Assembly: GCA_016714815.1 (NCBI GenBank)
Contig: JADKBZ010000035.1
Location: 1 to 43,915 of the forward strand
DNA length: 43,915 nucleotides
Direction of reading: 5' to 3'
Source: Holophagales bacterium
GTDB lineage: Bacteria > Acidobacteriota > Thermoanaerobaculia > UBA5066
A program made the position numbers and the translations under genes. Shown piece by piece: positions 1-7,173 of the stretch. The first letter of the stretch is position 1. Each line of letters begins with the position of its first letter. The notes beneath the pieces are model-generated. The model did no database searches. It was not told the DNA's origin and saw only the letters and a list, made by a program, of their open reading frames with translations.

Positions 1-834
1 TTCGTCGAGGCTCTCGCCCGGTACGACGAGGCGCTCGCCGCGGCGAGGGAGACGGCGGACGAGGCCTTCGCCGACTGGATCTACACCTGCCGGTCCGCCG
101 CGGCCGCCGAGACCGGCCCCGCGGAAGCCGAGCTCGCGGAGCTGCAGCGGATCCTCCTCCGCCGGAGACCGTTGCAAACGGCCTTCCGCGCCGCCTACAC
201 GACGGCGCGCATCTACGAGCTCCGCGGCGACCTGGCGAAGGCCGCTCGCTACGCATCGAAAGCCCGTTCGTACGCGCTCGAGTCGCGCGAGCCGTTCCTC
301 GTCTGCACCGCGGAGGGCTTCTGCGGCCGCCTCCTGATGCGGGACTGCCGCTTCGGGGCCGCCGAGGAGTGCTACCGGAGAGCCCTCGATGCGAGTGTCG
401 CCCCAGCGAGCGTGCCGGAGATTCACCAGGCGCTCCTGTGTGACAACCTGGGGTACTGCCTGATGGCGCGAGGCCGGGTCGCCGAGGGGCTTCGCCTGGT
501 CCACTCGGCCTTGGAGACGCTGGAATCGCTGGGCGCCATGGCGCTCGCCGCCCCGCTCCTGCTCAACCTCTGTTACGGGTATCTCCAGAGCGCCCGGTAC
601 TTCGCGGCGCGCTATTTCGGCGAGGCCTGCCTCGACCGCGCCTCCGGAGGCACCGACGACCTGCTGGAGCGGACGGCGCTCTACCTACTCGGGGAGGCCT
701 GCCGTCTCGACGGGGACGGCGAGGGAGCCCGGAGCTGCTTCGACCGTCTCGCCGGCCACTACCCCGGCTTTCGGAACCTCAGGGCCTGTCTCGACGCCTT
801 CGACTTCCGGCGCCTGATCCACTTGAAAGGCTGA
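1..834 (+). CDS. TPR-repeat protein, 5' end outside window
   Basis: The frame is open from the first base, so the start lies upstream; a TTG at 172 is only an internal codon. About 277 residues are visible, almost all helical, with TPR-like spacing of Ala, Gly and Tyr (for example 'AARYASKARSYALESREP', 'AEECYRRALDAS', 'LCDNLGYCLMARGRVAEGLR'). No membrane segment, signal peptide or catalytic motif is seen. In related genomes such stretches are often the C-terminal half of a TPR-containing regulator or kinase, but the N-terminal domain that would decide this is missing. The next gene starts 9 bases after the stop, so the two may be co-transcribed. Function unknown beyond protein-protein interaction. 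Confidence 0.75.
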   Translation, partial: FVEALARYDEALAAARETADEAFADWIYTCRSAAAAETGPAEAELAELQRILLRRRPLQTAFRAAYTTARIYELRGDLAKAARYASKARSYALESREPFLVCTAEGFCGRLLMRDCRFGAAEECYRRALDASVAPASVPEIHQALLCDNLGYCLMARGRVAEGLRLVHSALETLESLGAMALAAPLLLNLCYGYLQSARYFAARYFGEACLDRASGGTDDLLERTALYLLGEACRLDGDGEGARSCFDRLAGHYPGFRNLRACLDAFDFRRLIHLKG

Positions 835-842
835 GGCGAAGC

Positions 843-1962
843 ATGCGCGTTTCCCGATTCGTTCCGAGACTCGGCGCTCGAGCTGCCCGCGCCGTCCCGA
901 CGATGGCGCTTCCCGCCCTGGCGCTCATCGCTTCGAGCGCGCTCGCGGGCCAGCGGGCGGTCGTCGATCCCGAAGGGACGCTCTACGAGCTTCTCCGGAC
1001 GCGCCTGCTGGAGGTCGATTCCTCGGCGGCCGGAACGCCCCGGGAGCACGACGCGGTTCTCGCCCTCCGGACGACGACCCCGGCGGGCCTTTCCCGGCTC
1101 GAGGTCGTCGGCGGGTCGCAGGAGGCGGGTGGATGCGGCGCCTTCACTCTCGAGCGCGACGCAGCGACCGCGACGCTTCTCGTCGCCTGCACGAACCTCC
1201 GGGAACCGAACGCCGGACTGCGCCTCGCCGTCCATCGCGACGGCGCCTGGACGTGGCGGGAGATCGCTTCGGGAAGCGGGCCGGCCGTCGCCCGGAACCC
1301 GAAGGCCGTCGTCACCCGCCAGCGGTACGTCGTCCTTGACGGGAAAGGGATGGCGACCGAGAAGAGCCGCACGATCTTTCACGTCGTCTGGCGGGGAGGA
1401 GGGCTCCTCGCCGCGGGCCCGGGGTACCTTCCCGGTCTTCGTCGAGGAGCTTCCCGGCCCCCTCGACGGACTGACGGCGGAGCCTCGACGAGCCCGCGGG
1501 CGGCGACGCTGGCCGATGCGCCGGGAGCTCCCTCCGGGGCTGTCGCGTTCCCCCGGCATCCAGGCCGAACCGGGGCGAACGGAGGCGTCTCGTGGGACGT
1601 TCTCGGACCTCGCGTCCCGGAGGCAGCGGGTCGTCCGGATCCACTTCCTCGACGATTTCGTCGCCACCCCGCCCTCCGGCGTGCCGGCTCCTCCGGACGA
1701 GCCGTTCTGGCGGTCCCATAGTCCGGTCGGCCGCTCCGCCGGCGCGGGGAGGCTCCCCGTCGGGATCCCGCAATCCGCCGAGGTCGAGGCCCGGGTCTCG
1801 TCCGAGGGGGTGACGACGTTCTCCTGGTTCGAGGACCGGAGCCTCCGTTTCGTCCGGAGCGACGACGCGGAGGGTGCCGGGGCGCGGCGCGTCGCCCTCC
1901 GTCCCGACCTCTCCGAGGAGAGGGCGGCGAGCCTCCTGGAGAGGCTCGCCGACAGGCGCTGA
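843..1962 (+). CDS. Secreted protein of unknown function, split by a frameshift
   Basis: ATG at 843 opens a reading frame with a Sec signal peptide (basic 'MRVSRFVPRLGARAARA', then a hydrophobic stretch ending 'SSALAG'). The frame stays protein-like to about 1420 ('RYVVLDGKGMATEKSRTIF', 'VVWRGGGLL') and then degenerates, while the +1-shifted frame becomes protein-like ('FPVFVEELPGPLDG', 'VVRIHFLDDFVATPPSGVP', 'GVTTFSWFEDRSLRFVRSD') to a stop at 1962. One extra base (or two missing) near 1420-1440 explains this. The joined product is about 370 residues, probably periplasmic or extracellular. I recognise no family. A clean GC-rich terminator follows directly. Confidence is good that a gene is here, moderate for the joined model. 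Confidence 0.65.
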
Positions 1963-1968
1963 CCGTCG

Positions 1969-1988
1969 CGGGAGCCTTCCGGCTCCCG
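1969..1988 (+). terminator. GC-rich stem-loop terminator
   Basis: A perfect 8-bp stem CGGGAGCC / GGCTCCCG with loop TTCC starts 6 bases after the preceding stop codon. There is no long T-run, as is common at this G+C. Confidence 0.6.
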
Positions 1989-2053
1989 TCCTCCGCCGGC
2001 CCCGATCGGGTCCGGAGGCCGCAGGCGTCCCGTTTGCCGAAGAAGCCAATCCG

Positions 2054-2078
2054 TGTCCTCCGCCCGGCGGACAGACAG
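2054..2078 (+). promoter_or_regulatory. Repeated leader palindrome, copy 1
   Basis: TGTCCTCC-GCCC-GGCGGACA followed by GACAG. Left arm 2054-2061 (one mismatch to the other copies), spacer 2062-2065, right arm 2066-2073. It lies 105 bases before the GTG of the collagen/propeller gene. The same 8-4-8 palindrome with the GAC tail occurs at 5715, 29932 and 32767. It could be a DNA operator for a dimer or an RNA hairpin in the leader. Confidence 0.6.
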
Positions 2079-2177
2079 GCGCTGCTCGCCCGGCGAGGAT
2101 CCGGAATCGCCGCGGAGGGGGGTGTCGAAGCACGGGGCCGCGTCGCCCCGCCGCCCGGCGCAGGAGGTTGAGCAAAA

Positions 2178-4533
2178 GTGAGATCAGCAAGTCGGGCAGG
2201 AAAGCTCCTCGGGCGGCTTCGCGCCGGGTTCCTGGCCATGGCGATGGCCACGGTCGCGGGGCCGGTCCACGCGTCTCTCACGGGGACGGACGTCGTCGTC
2301 CCGTCGTCGGCCAGCTCTTCTGGCGCCTACGGGTCGCAGTGGGTGACGACGCTCTGGCTGACGAACCGGACGTCGAGCCCGGTCACGGCGCGGCTGTCGT
2401 TCCTGCAGCGGGACGTCTCGAACACGTCGCCCGTGACGCGCGAGGAGCTCCTCGGTGCCGGGGAGAGCCGGAGGTACGACGACGTCGTGGGGACGTTCTT
2501 CGGCCTTCGGGACGTGGCCGGAGCGATCCGGATCCGGGCGACGGGAGAGGTTCTGGCGGTCTCGCGGACGTTCAACGACGTCGGCGGCGTGATGAAGGAC
2601 TCGCTTGGGACCTCGCTCGACGCGCTCCCGGCGGGGATGGCGATCGGCGGGGACGGACGACGACGCTCCTGGGCGCGACGCCCGACGGGAGCGGAGCGCT
2701 TCGGTACAACTTCGGCTTCGTGGAGGTCGATGGGGAGCCGGCGACGGTGCGTCTGGCCCTTCGAGGCGGGAGCGGATCGCCTCTCGGAACCGCAGTGGTG
2801 TCACTGCGGCCGCTGGAGATGAAGCAGTCCTCGCTCGAGAGCCTCTTCCCGGACGTCGAGACGTCGAACGCGGCGCTCGACGTGACGGTGAGCGGCGGGG
2901 ACGGACGGATCATCGCCTTCGCCACGCTGATCCCGACGGGGAGCAACAGCCCGACGGGCTTCGTGATGTCGCTCGACACGGAGTCGTTCGTCGGTCCGCC
3001 GGGTCCTGCCGGTCCGCAGGGACCGGCAGGAGCCGTGGGGCCGCAGGGCCCGGTCGGACCGGCGGGAGCGCCCGGCACAGGCGGCCCTGCTGGACCTGCG
3101 GGGCCGCAGGGGGAGCGGGGCCTGACGGGAGCCGTCGGGCTTCAGGGTCCGGCCGGAGTGGCGGGCGCGACAGGTCCCCAGGGTCCGGCGGGATTGGCAG
3201 GTCCGCAGGGGGAACGGGGGCCGACCGGTGCCGTCGGGGCGCAGGGCCCTGCCGGGCCGATGGGGCCCGTGGGTGCTACCGGAGCGGCAGGTCCGCAGGG
3301 TCCGGTGGGGCCCGCCGGGCCGGCGGGCACTCTCTCGGGCATCGCCCTCGGTCGTCTGAACGACACCGCGCTCCTGTCGGCGGGCTACGTCCTTGCCGGA
3401 CCCGCGGGGATCGACTCGTCCTGGGTGCCGACGAGCAGGTCCGGCGCTCCGTCTGCCCGGGAGGAGATGTCGGTCGTCTGGACCGGGAGCCGGATGATCG
3501 TCTGGGGCGGTACTGCCTGGGTTGGAGCCAGCGGCGCCGTGACGAACACCGGGGGGTCTACGATCCGGTGCTCGACACCTGGACGCCGACCTCCACGGGA
3601 GCGCACGTCGGCAGCGCCCGGCGTGGACACACGGCGGTCTGGGGAGGCGGCAGGATGACCGTCTTCGGCGGCCTGCCCGTCACCTCTGCCTATACCCCCG
3701 CCGTCGACCAGGTCGCGGTCTACGACCCGGCGACCGACACCTGGTCCGATACCTCGCTCCCGGCCGGCTCGAGCCCGGGACCGCGGTTCCTTCACTCGGC
3801 CGTCTGGGCGAACTACTGCGTGCTCGTCTGGGGTGGCCTCACGGCTTCCGGGGGAGGCGGTGCCTACCTGAACAGCGGAGGCTGCTACAACCCGTTGACC
3901 AACACCTGGCAGGGGATGCCCACGCTCAACGCTCCGGAACCCAGGATCGGCCACACGGCCGTCTGGACGGGGACCCAGATGCTCGTCTGGGGAGGCGTGA
4001 ACTCGTCCAACACCTATCTCGCTTCGGGAGGGAACTACGACTCCTCTCTCGGCTGGGCTCCGCTCGAAGTCGCCGGCGCGCCTTCGCCGCGGATCTTCCA
4101 CACGGCGGTCTGGACCGGAACGCGAATGCTCGTCTGGGGCGGACTCACGGAGTCCCCGTTCGCCGTCTTCGCAGACGGAGGGACGTACGACCCGTTCTCG
4201 GGCACCTGGGCACCGATCCCGGCCGCGCCGATTGCAGCCCGCGCCTTACACACGTCGGTCTGGACGGGCACGCGGATGGTCGTCTGGGGCGGGACCCCGG
4301 ACTACGCGACCGGGCTGAACACGGGCGCGATCTGGGACCCCGGCACGGGCACCTGGACGCTGACGCCCGTCCCGGCGGGTGTCCCGGAAGGGCGCATCGA
4401 GCACGTCGCCGTATGGACCGGACAGCGAATGGTCGTCTGGGGCGGTGCCAACTCCGATTTCAGCGCGGATCTGAACACGGGAGGCCTCTTCGACCCGAGC
4501 GGCGGGCCTCTCTACTACTACCGGAGACCATGA
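2178..4533 (+). CDS. Secreted collagen-like stalk / seven-bladed beta-propeller protein (two frame breaks)
   Basis: GTG at 2178 is preceded by AGGAGG at suitable spacing. Order of parts: signal peptide ending 'GPVHA'; an N-terminal module starting 'SLTGTDVVVPSSA' that is paralogous to the secreted protein at 10598-12001; about 37 Gly-X-Y triplets (2993-3330); then seven kelch-like repeats of the type 'RxxHTAVWTGTRMLVWGG', consistent with a closed seven-bladed propeller. The frame changes near 2645-2660 and near 3540. Both are the shift expected from one missing base, and protein similarity resumes at once, so I annotate one gene of about 785 residues. Probably exported and surface-exposed, possibly an adhesin or binding lectin. 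The palindrome at 2054 lies in its leader. The stop overlaps the next start (ATGA), indicating translational coupling. Confidence 0.75.
2993..3330 (+). repeat. Collagen-like Gly-X-Y coding repeat
   Basis: An uninterrupted run of Gly-X-Y triplets in one frame, rich in GPQGPAG, GPAGPAG and GPQGERG units, about 113 residues long. Length and composition suit a triple-helical stalk. Without prolyl hydroxylase such stalks in bacteria rely on Pro and charge content for stability. Confidence 0.9.
3460..4450 (+). repeat. Seven kelch-like propeller repeats
   Basis: Seven copies of a motif ending in VWGG or VFGG about 50 residues apart: 'SVVWTGSRMIVWGG', 'TAVWGGGRMTVFGG', 'SAVWANYCVLVWGG', 'TAVWTGTQMLVWGG', 'TAVWTGTRMLVWGG', 'TSVWTGTRMVVWGG', 'VAVWTGQRMVVWGG'. 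Each has a preceding 'YDP..TW' strand, as in kelch blades. The frame break near 3540 falls between the first and second. Confidence 0.8.
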
Positions 4534-5346
4534 TCCGCTCGACGGCCCTCGCGTGGGCGCTCCTGTTGAGCGCCCACGCGGGAGTTTCCGCGCCCCCGGA
4601 AGACCTCGCGTCCGCCCTGATGGCGGTCGAGAAGGCGCGGTACGCCTTCACCGTCGCCTCGTCCCGGCCGTTCGAGGAGGTCTACTCGCGCGCGATGTTC
4701 GAGGCGAGGGCGCGGCGGCTCGAGGCGGAGCGCCGCGTCCTCTTCTCGCGGTTCGGCATCGAGGTCACCCCGGCGATGGAAGCCGAAGAGTGTGCGCGGA
4801 TCGACCGCTCGACGAAGGCTCCCGAGCAGTGGGCGGCGATCCAGAGAGCGATCGGAAGCCGCGGCGCGGTCGAGCGCTTCGTCTGCGGTCCAGCGCTCGT
4901 CGGGCGACTCGTCCGCAGCTCGTTCTCCCTCGACCCGACGATTCATGCCGCTCCCCACGAGGAGGCGCGAGCGGCTCGGAAGGCGTTCCTTTCGGGGGGC
5001 TCGCCGGAAGGCGCGAATCGAAGGAGGTCTCCCGCCAGCCCGGGAACGGATCGGCCGTTTCCACGGAGAAGCTCCTCGCCGACGCGAAGGCCGGCCGAGT
5101 CGAAGCCAGGACGGGTGCGAACGACTCACGAAGCGGCGGCCCGGAGCTGGTGAACCCGGAGCTGGCGGCGCTCCTCGAGAAGGGTCTGGTCGCCCGGGAG
5201 ACGTGACGCGCATCTTCGAAGAACCGGATCGCTTCACGGTGTTTCGGCTCGTCAGCCGCACGGATGAGGCCTGGGGCGTCGACGCCTTCGTCGTAGCGAA
5301 GCTGCCGTTCGACCCTTGGCTCGAAGAGGAGATGAAGAGCCGATAG
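4530..5346 (+). CDS. SurA/parvulin-like periplasmic protein (candidate prolyl isomerase or chaperone), frameshifted
   Basis: ATG at 4530 overlaps the stop of the upstream adhesin by 4 bases. A signal peptide 'MIRSTALAWALLLSAHAGVSA' is followed by a helical region ('RFGIEVTPAMEAEECARID', 'RFVCGPALVGRLVRSSFS') resembling SurA-N-type regions next to bacterial parvulins. The frame shifts near 5015 and again near 5200; the continuing frames read 'STEKLLADAKAGRVEAR', 'PELVNPELAALLEKGLVAR' and 'PGDVTRIFEEPDRFTVFRL', which follows the end of a parvulin fold, and finish 'VVAKLPFDPWLEEEMKSR'. The same C-terminal motif recurs in a remnant at 6960-7113. Role inferred: periplasmic folding of the coupled Gly/Pro-rich protein. 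The catalytic core is too diverged for me to confirm isomerase activity. Confidence 0.6.
4550..4580 (+). other. Perfect 13-bp inverted repeat inside the signal-peptide codons
   Basis: CGCGTGGGCGCTC (4550-4562) and GAGCGCCCACGCG (4568-4580) are exact reverse complements with a 5-base loop. The hairpin begins 16 bases after the adhesin stop and lies in codons 7-17 of the next gene. It may attenuate transcription, protect the upstream mRNA end, or slow translation of the coupled gene. Confidence 0.7.
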
Positions 5347-5384
5347 CGCCGGGTGGGCGTGAGGCCCGGCCCCTGGTCACCCGA

Positions 5385-5680
5385 GTGTCGCCGAAGCGTC
5401 CGAGCCTGCCGATCCTCGAGCACGTCGAGGGGCGGACACTCTCCGATCTCCTCTCGCAGGACCCGCTCGACATCGAGAGGGCCATCGGGCTCTTCCGGAA
5501 GCTCGTCGACGCGAGGGGCGTGACGTTCCTCGTGGCCCGCTCCGGCGGAATGCTGCTGCGCTTCGCGCGCGAAGGGGGCGAGCCCCCGCCCAGGGCCTCC
5601 CGTGGAACGGATCCCGGCAAGGGCCTCCTACTCCTCTTCGGCGTCGCCGTCACTGCGGCGGCGCCGTCTGGCAGCTTCGT
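5385..5680 (+). pseudogene. Coding-like fragment, unassigned
   Basis: Between the stop at 5346 and the gene at 5816 the third plus frame shows typical G/C-ending codons from a GTG at 5385, giving 'VSPKRPSLPILEHVEGRTLS', then 'IERAIGLFRKLVDARG' and 'VARSGGMLLRFAREGG'. The phrase 'ILEHVEGRTLSDLL' resembles the hinge of a protein-kinase fold, but no HRD or DFG follows. After about 5680 codon character fades and the leader palindrome at 5715 begins. It may be a gene remnant or a short unrecognised protein. Nothing else is seen in 5347-5815. Confidence 0.25.
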
Positions 5681-5714
5681 ACGGGGAGGGCCGACGTCCG
5701 TGGCGGCGGCGCGC

Positions 5715-5739
5715 TGTCCGCCAGGTGGCGGACAGACGG
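5715..5739 (+). promoter_or_regulatory. Repeated leader palindrome, copy 2
   Basis: TGTCCGCC-AGGT-GGCGGACA followed by GACGG: perfect 8-bp arms (5715-5722 and 5727-5734), extendable to CTGTCCGCC/GGCGGACAG. It lies 82 bases before the ATG at 5816. Right arm and GAC tail are identical to the other three copies. Confidence 0.65.
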
Positions 5740-5815
5740 GAGCCCGGGACCGGGAGAGAGTTCCTCAGGGTCGCCCAGCCGGCACCGAGACCCGGGAAGG
5801 ACCGCAGGAGGGACG

Positions 5816-6235
5816 ATGGCGCTCGACCTGTTCAGCCAGAGGTTGTCGACGGAGTCGTTCTTCGAGGAGATGCGTTTCGCGTGCGACGAGCTTTCCCGGT
5901 GGCCGGACCACGACTTCATGGTGCGGCTCGGATTCGGCTGCCGGAACCGGGAGACGCTCCGCGTGCGGCCGGCAGAGCTCCCGAAAGCCGTGGCGGAGCG
6001 GATTCTCGACCACTCGTTCGTACCGGGCTCGGCGGACCTCTTCGTCGAGTCGACCGACGGAACGGTGAGGCTCGAGCTCAGCTTCGCGGCCGACATCCAC
6101 CTTTCGACCGAGGACCCGTCACTGGCGAGCGCGTTCCGGGCGAGATGGCACCGGCTCGGTTACAGGTTCCACGAGATCGCCGCCGTTCGCTTCGAAGGCA
6201 GGGGGGGTCCGGAGGCCGGGGGCCAGTGCGCGTGA
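5816..6235 (+). CDS. Small soluble protein of unknown function
   Basis: ATG at 5816 has AGGAGG at good spacing. The 139-residue product is unbroken and has no signal peptide or membrane segment. It mixes charged and hydrophobic residues as a cytosolic alpha/beta protein would ('FFEEMRFACDELSRWPDHDF', 'AVAERILDHSFVPGSADLF', 'FRARWHRLGYRFHEIAAVRF'). I do not recognise a family. It is the only gene behind the leader palindrome that is not an obvious export substrate, which makes it a candidate cytosolic partner or regulator in the same regulon (inference). From 6236 to 6545 there is no gene, only the inverted repeat at 6367. Confidence 0.7.
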   Translation: MALDLFSQRLSTESFFEEMRFACDELSRWPDHDFMVRLGFGCRNRETLRVRPAELPKAVAERILDHSFVPGSADLFVESTDGTVRLELSFAADIHLSTEDPSLASAFRARWHRLGYRFHEIAAVRFEGRGGPEAGGQCA

Positions 6236-6366
6236 GGAGCCCGGGGCGAACCGGTCGATGACGGATCGCGGGTGGTCGAGTGGGGAAGAAGCCGGGACGA
6301 GAACGCGGAACGGGTCCGCCCGGAGCCGAGAGGGCGGCGCACGACCGCGCGGTGGCGTGCGTGGCT

Positions 6367-6403
6367 CCTTCCCGCCCTCTTTGCGAAAAGGGGGCGAAGG
6401 AAG
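6367..6403. other. Intergenic inverted repeat
   Basis: An imperfect arm pair CCTTCCCGCCCTCTTT / AAAAGGGGGCGAAGGAAG with a GCG loop forms a long hairpin in the 310-base gap 6236-6545. It could end transcription of the gene stopping at 6235, although it lies about 130 bases downstream, or be a relic of an intergenic repeat. Confidence 0.45.
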
Positions 6404-6545
6404 ATCCCGGGCCGCGCCGGCCGCGGCGCCGGCGAAGCGCTTGCGAGAGTAGCCAAACGAGGCGGCCGGACGGGCGCTAGACGCAGAGGCTCCGCGAGCC
6501 GTATCAACAGGCGTCTCCAGAGTCGAATTGAAGAGGAAGGCAAAT

Positions 6546-6959
6546 ATGAGTCGATGGCTGGGTGTGGCTGCGGCTGCGCTGCTCGTCGTGACGTCCGGAT
6601 GCGGCGAGGGATTGCGTGACACGCCGACGGAGCCCGCGAACTGCAAGAACGTGGCGGGCAGCTACGTGAGCTCGTACGGAAACTCGTGCGGCCGGTACTC
6701 CAACGGGGACGCCGCGACGGTCACGCAATCGGGCTGCACGATCGAGGCGACCGTGAAGGGGGTCGGAGCGCTGACCGGAACGATCAACGGCAGCTCGGTG
6801 ACCTGGACCGTCGAGCTCGAGGGCGACTGCGAGGGCTCGGGTACCGGTGCGGGGAAGATCGACGGGAAGCAGATCAGCGGGACCTACGCGGGCTTCCTGT
6901 CGGGAACGAACTGCTGCGCGAGCACCCTCTCCGGGACCTTCCTGTTGAGCGCGAAGTAG
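6546..6959 (+). CDS. Small lipoprotein, beta-rich
   Basis: Start chosen at ATG 6546, with GAGGAAGG upstream and directly before 'MSRWLGVAAAALLVVTSGC'. The hydrophobic run ends in lipobox VTSGC, so the lipidated Cys is residue 19. The mature part of about 119 residues has several Cys pairs and alternates Gly/Thr/Ser strands ('GDAATVTQSGCTIEATVKG', 'LTGTINGSSVTWTVELEGD', 'GKQISGTYAGFLSGTNCC'), like a small beta-barrel of the kind often seen as orphan lipoproteins. No ligand can be inferred. A TTG 18 bases upstream is in frame but would add a needless basic extension. Confidence 0.8.
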   Translation: MSRWLGVAAAALLVVTSGCGEGLRDTPTEPANCKNVAGSYVSSYGNSCGRYSNGDAATVTQSGCTIEATVKGVGALTGTINGSSVTWTVELEGDCEGSGTGAGKIDGKQISGTYAGFLSGTNCCASTLSGTFLLSAK

Positions 6960-7113
6960 GCGTTCGGGCTCTCGGAGGTCGCGGGAGCGATCCGGACGAG
7001 GGCGAGGGGAGCTCCGGCTCGTGAGAGGGACGAGCGAGTCCCGGGCCGTGGACGGCTTCGACGTGCTGAGGCTTCCGTTCGACCCGTGGCTCGAGAGGGA
7101 GCTGAGGAAGGAG
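6960..7113 (+). pseudogene. Decayed parvulin-like fragment
   Basis: Directly after the lipoprotein stop one frame reads 'AFGLSEVAGAIRTRARGAP', close to the parvulin segment usually seen as 'AF.L..GEVSGPIRT..G'. After a frame change it reads 'VDGFDVLRLPFDPWLEREL', matching 'VDAFVVAKLPFDPWLEEEM' at the end of the parvulin-like gene at 4530. The upstream part and start are missing. It looks like the tail of a duplicated parvulin gene, in frame with the kinase that follows, and it should not be included in the kinase model. Confidence 0.5.
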
Positions 7114-7173
7114 GGACGCGAAGTCGACGTCTCGAGGGCCGATCGTCCCCTATCATCGTCCGTCTCGACTCCC

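Noticed and set aside
2178..4533. Programmed ribosomal frameshifting in the collagen/propeller gene
   Set aside because: No slippery heptamer with downstream structure is present at either site, and two separate shifts in one gene would be needed.
7021..7173. Upstream GTG start for the Ser/Thr kinase
   Set aside because: The added residues match a parvulin tail, not a kinase N-terminus; ATG 7174 directly precedes the kinase fold.
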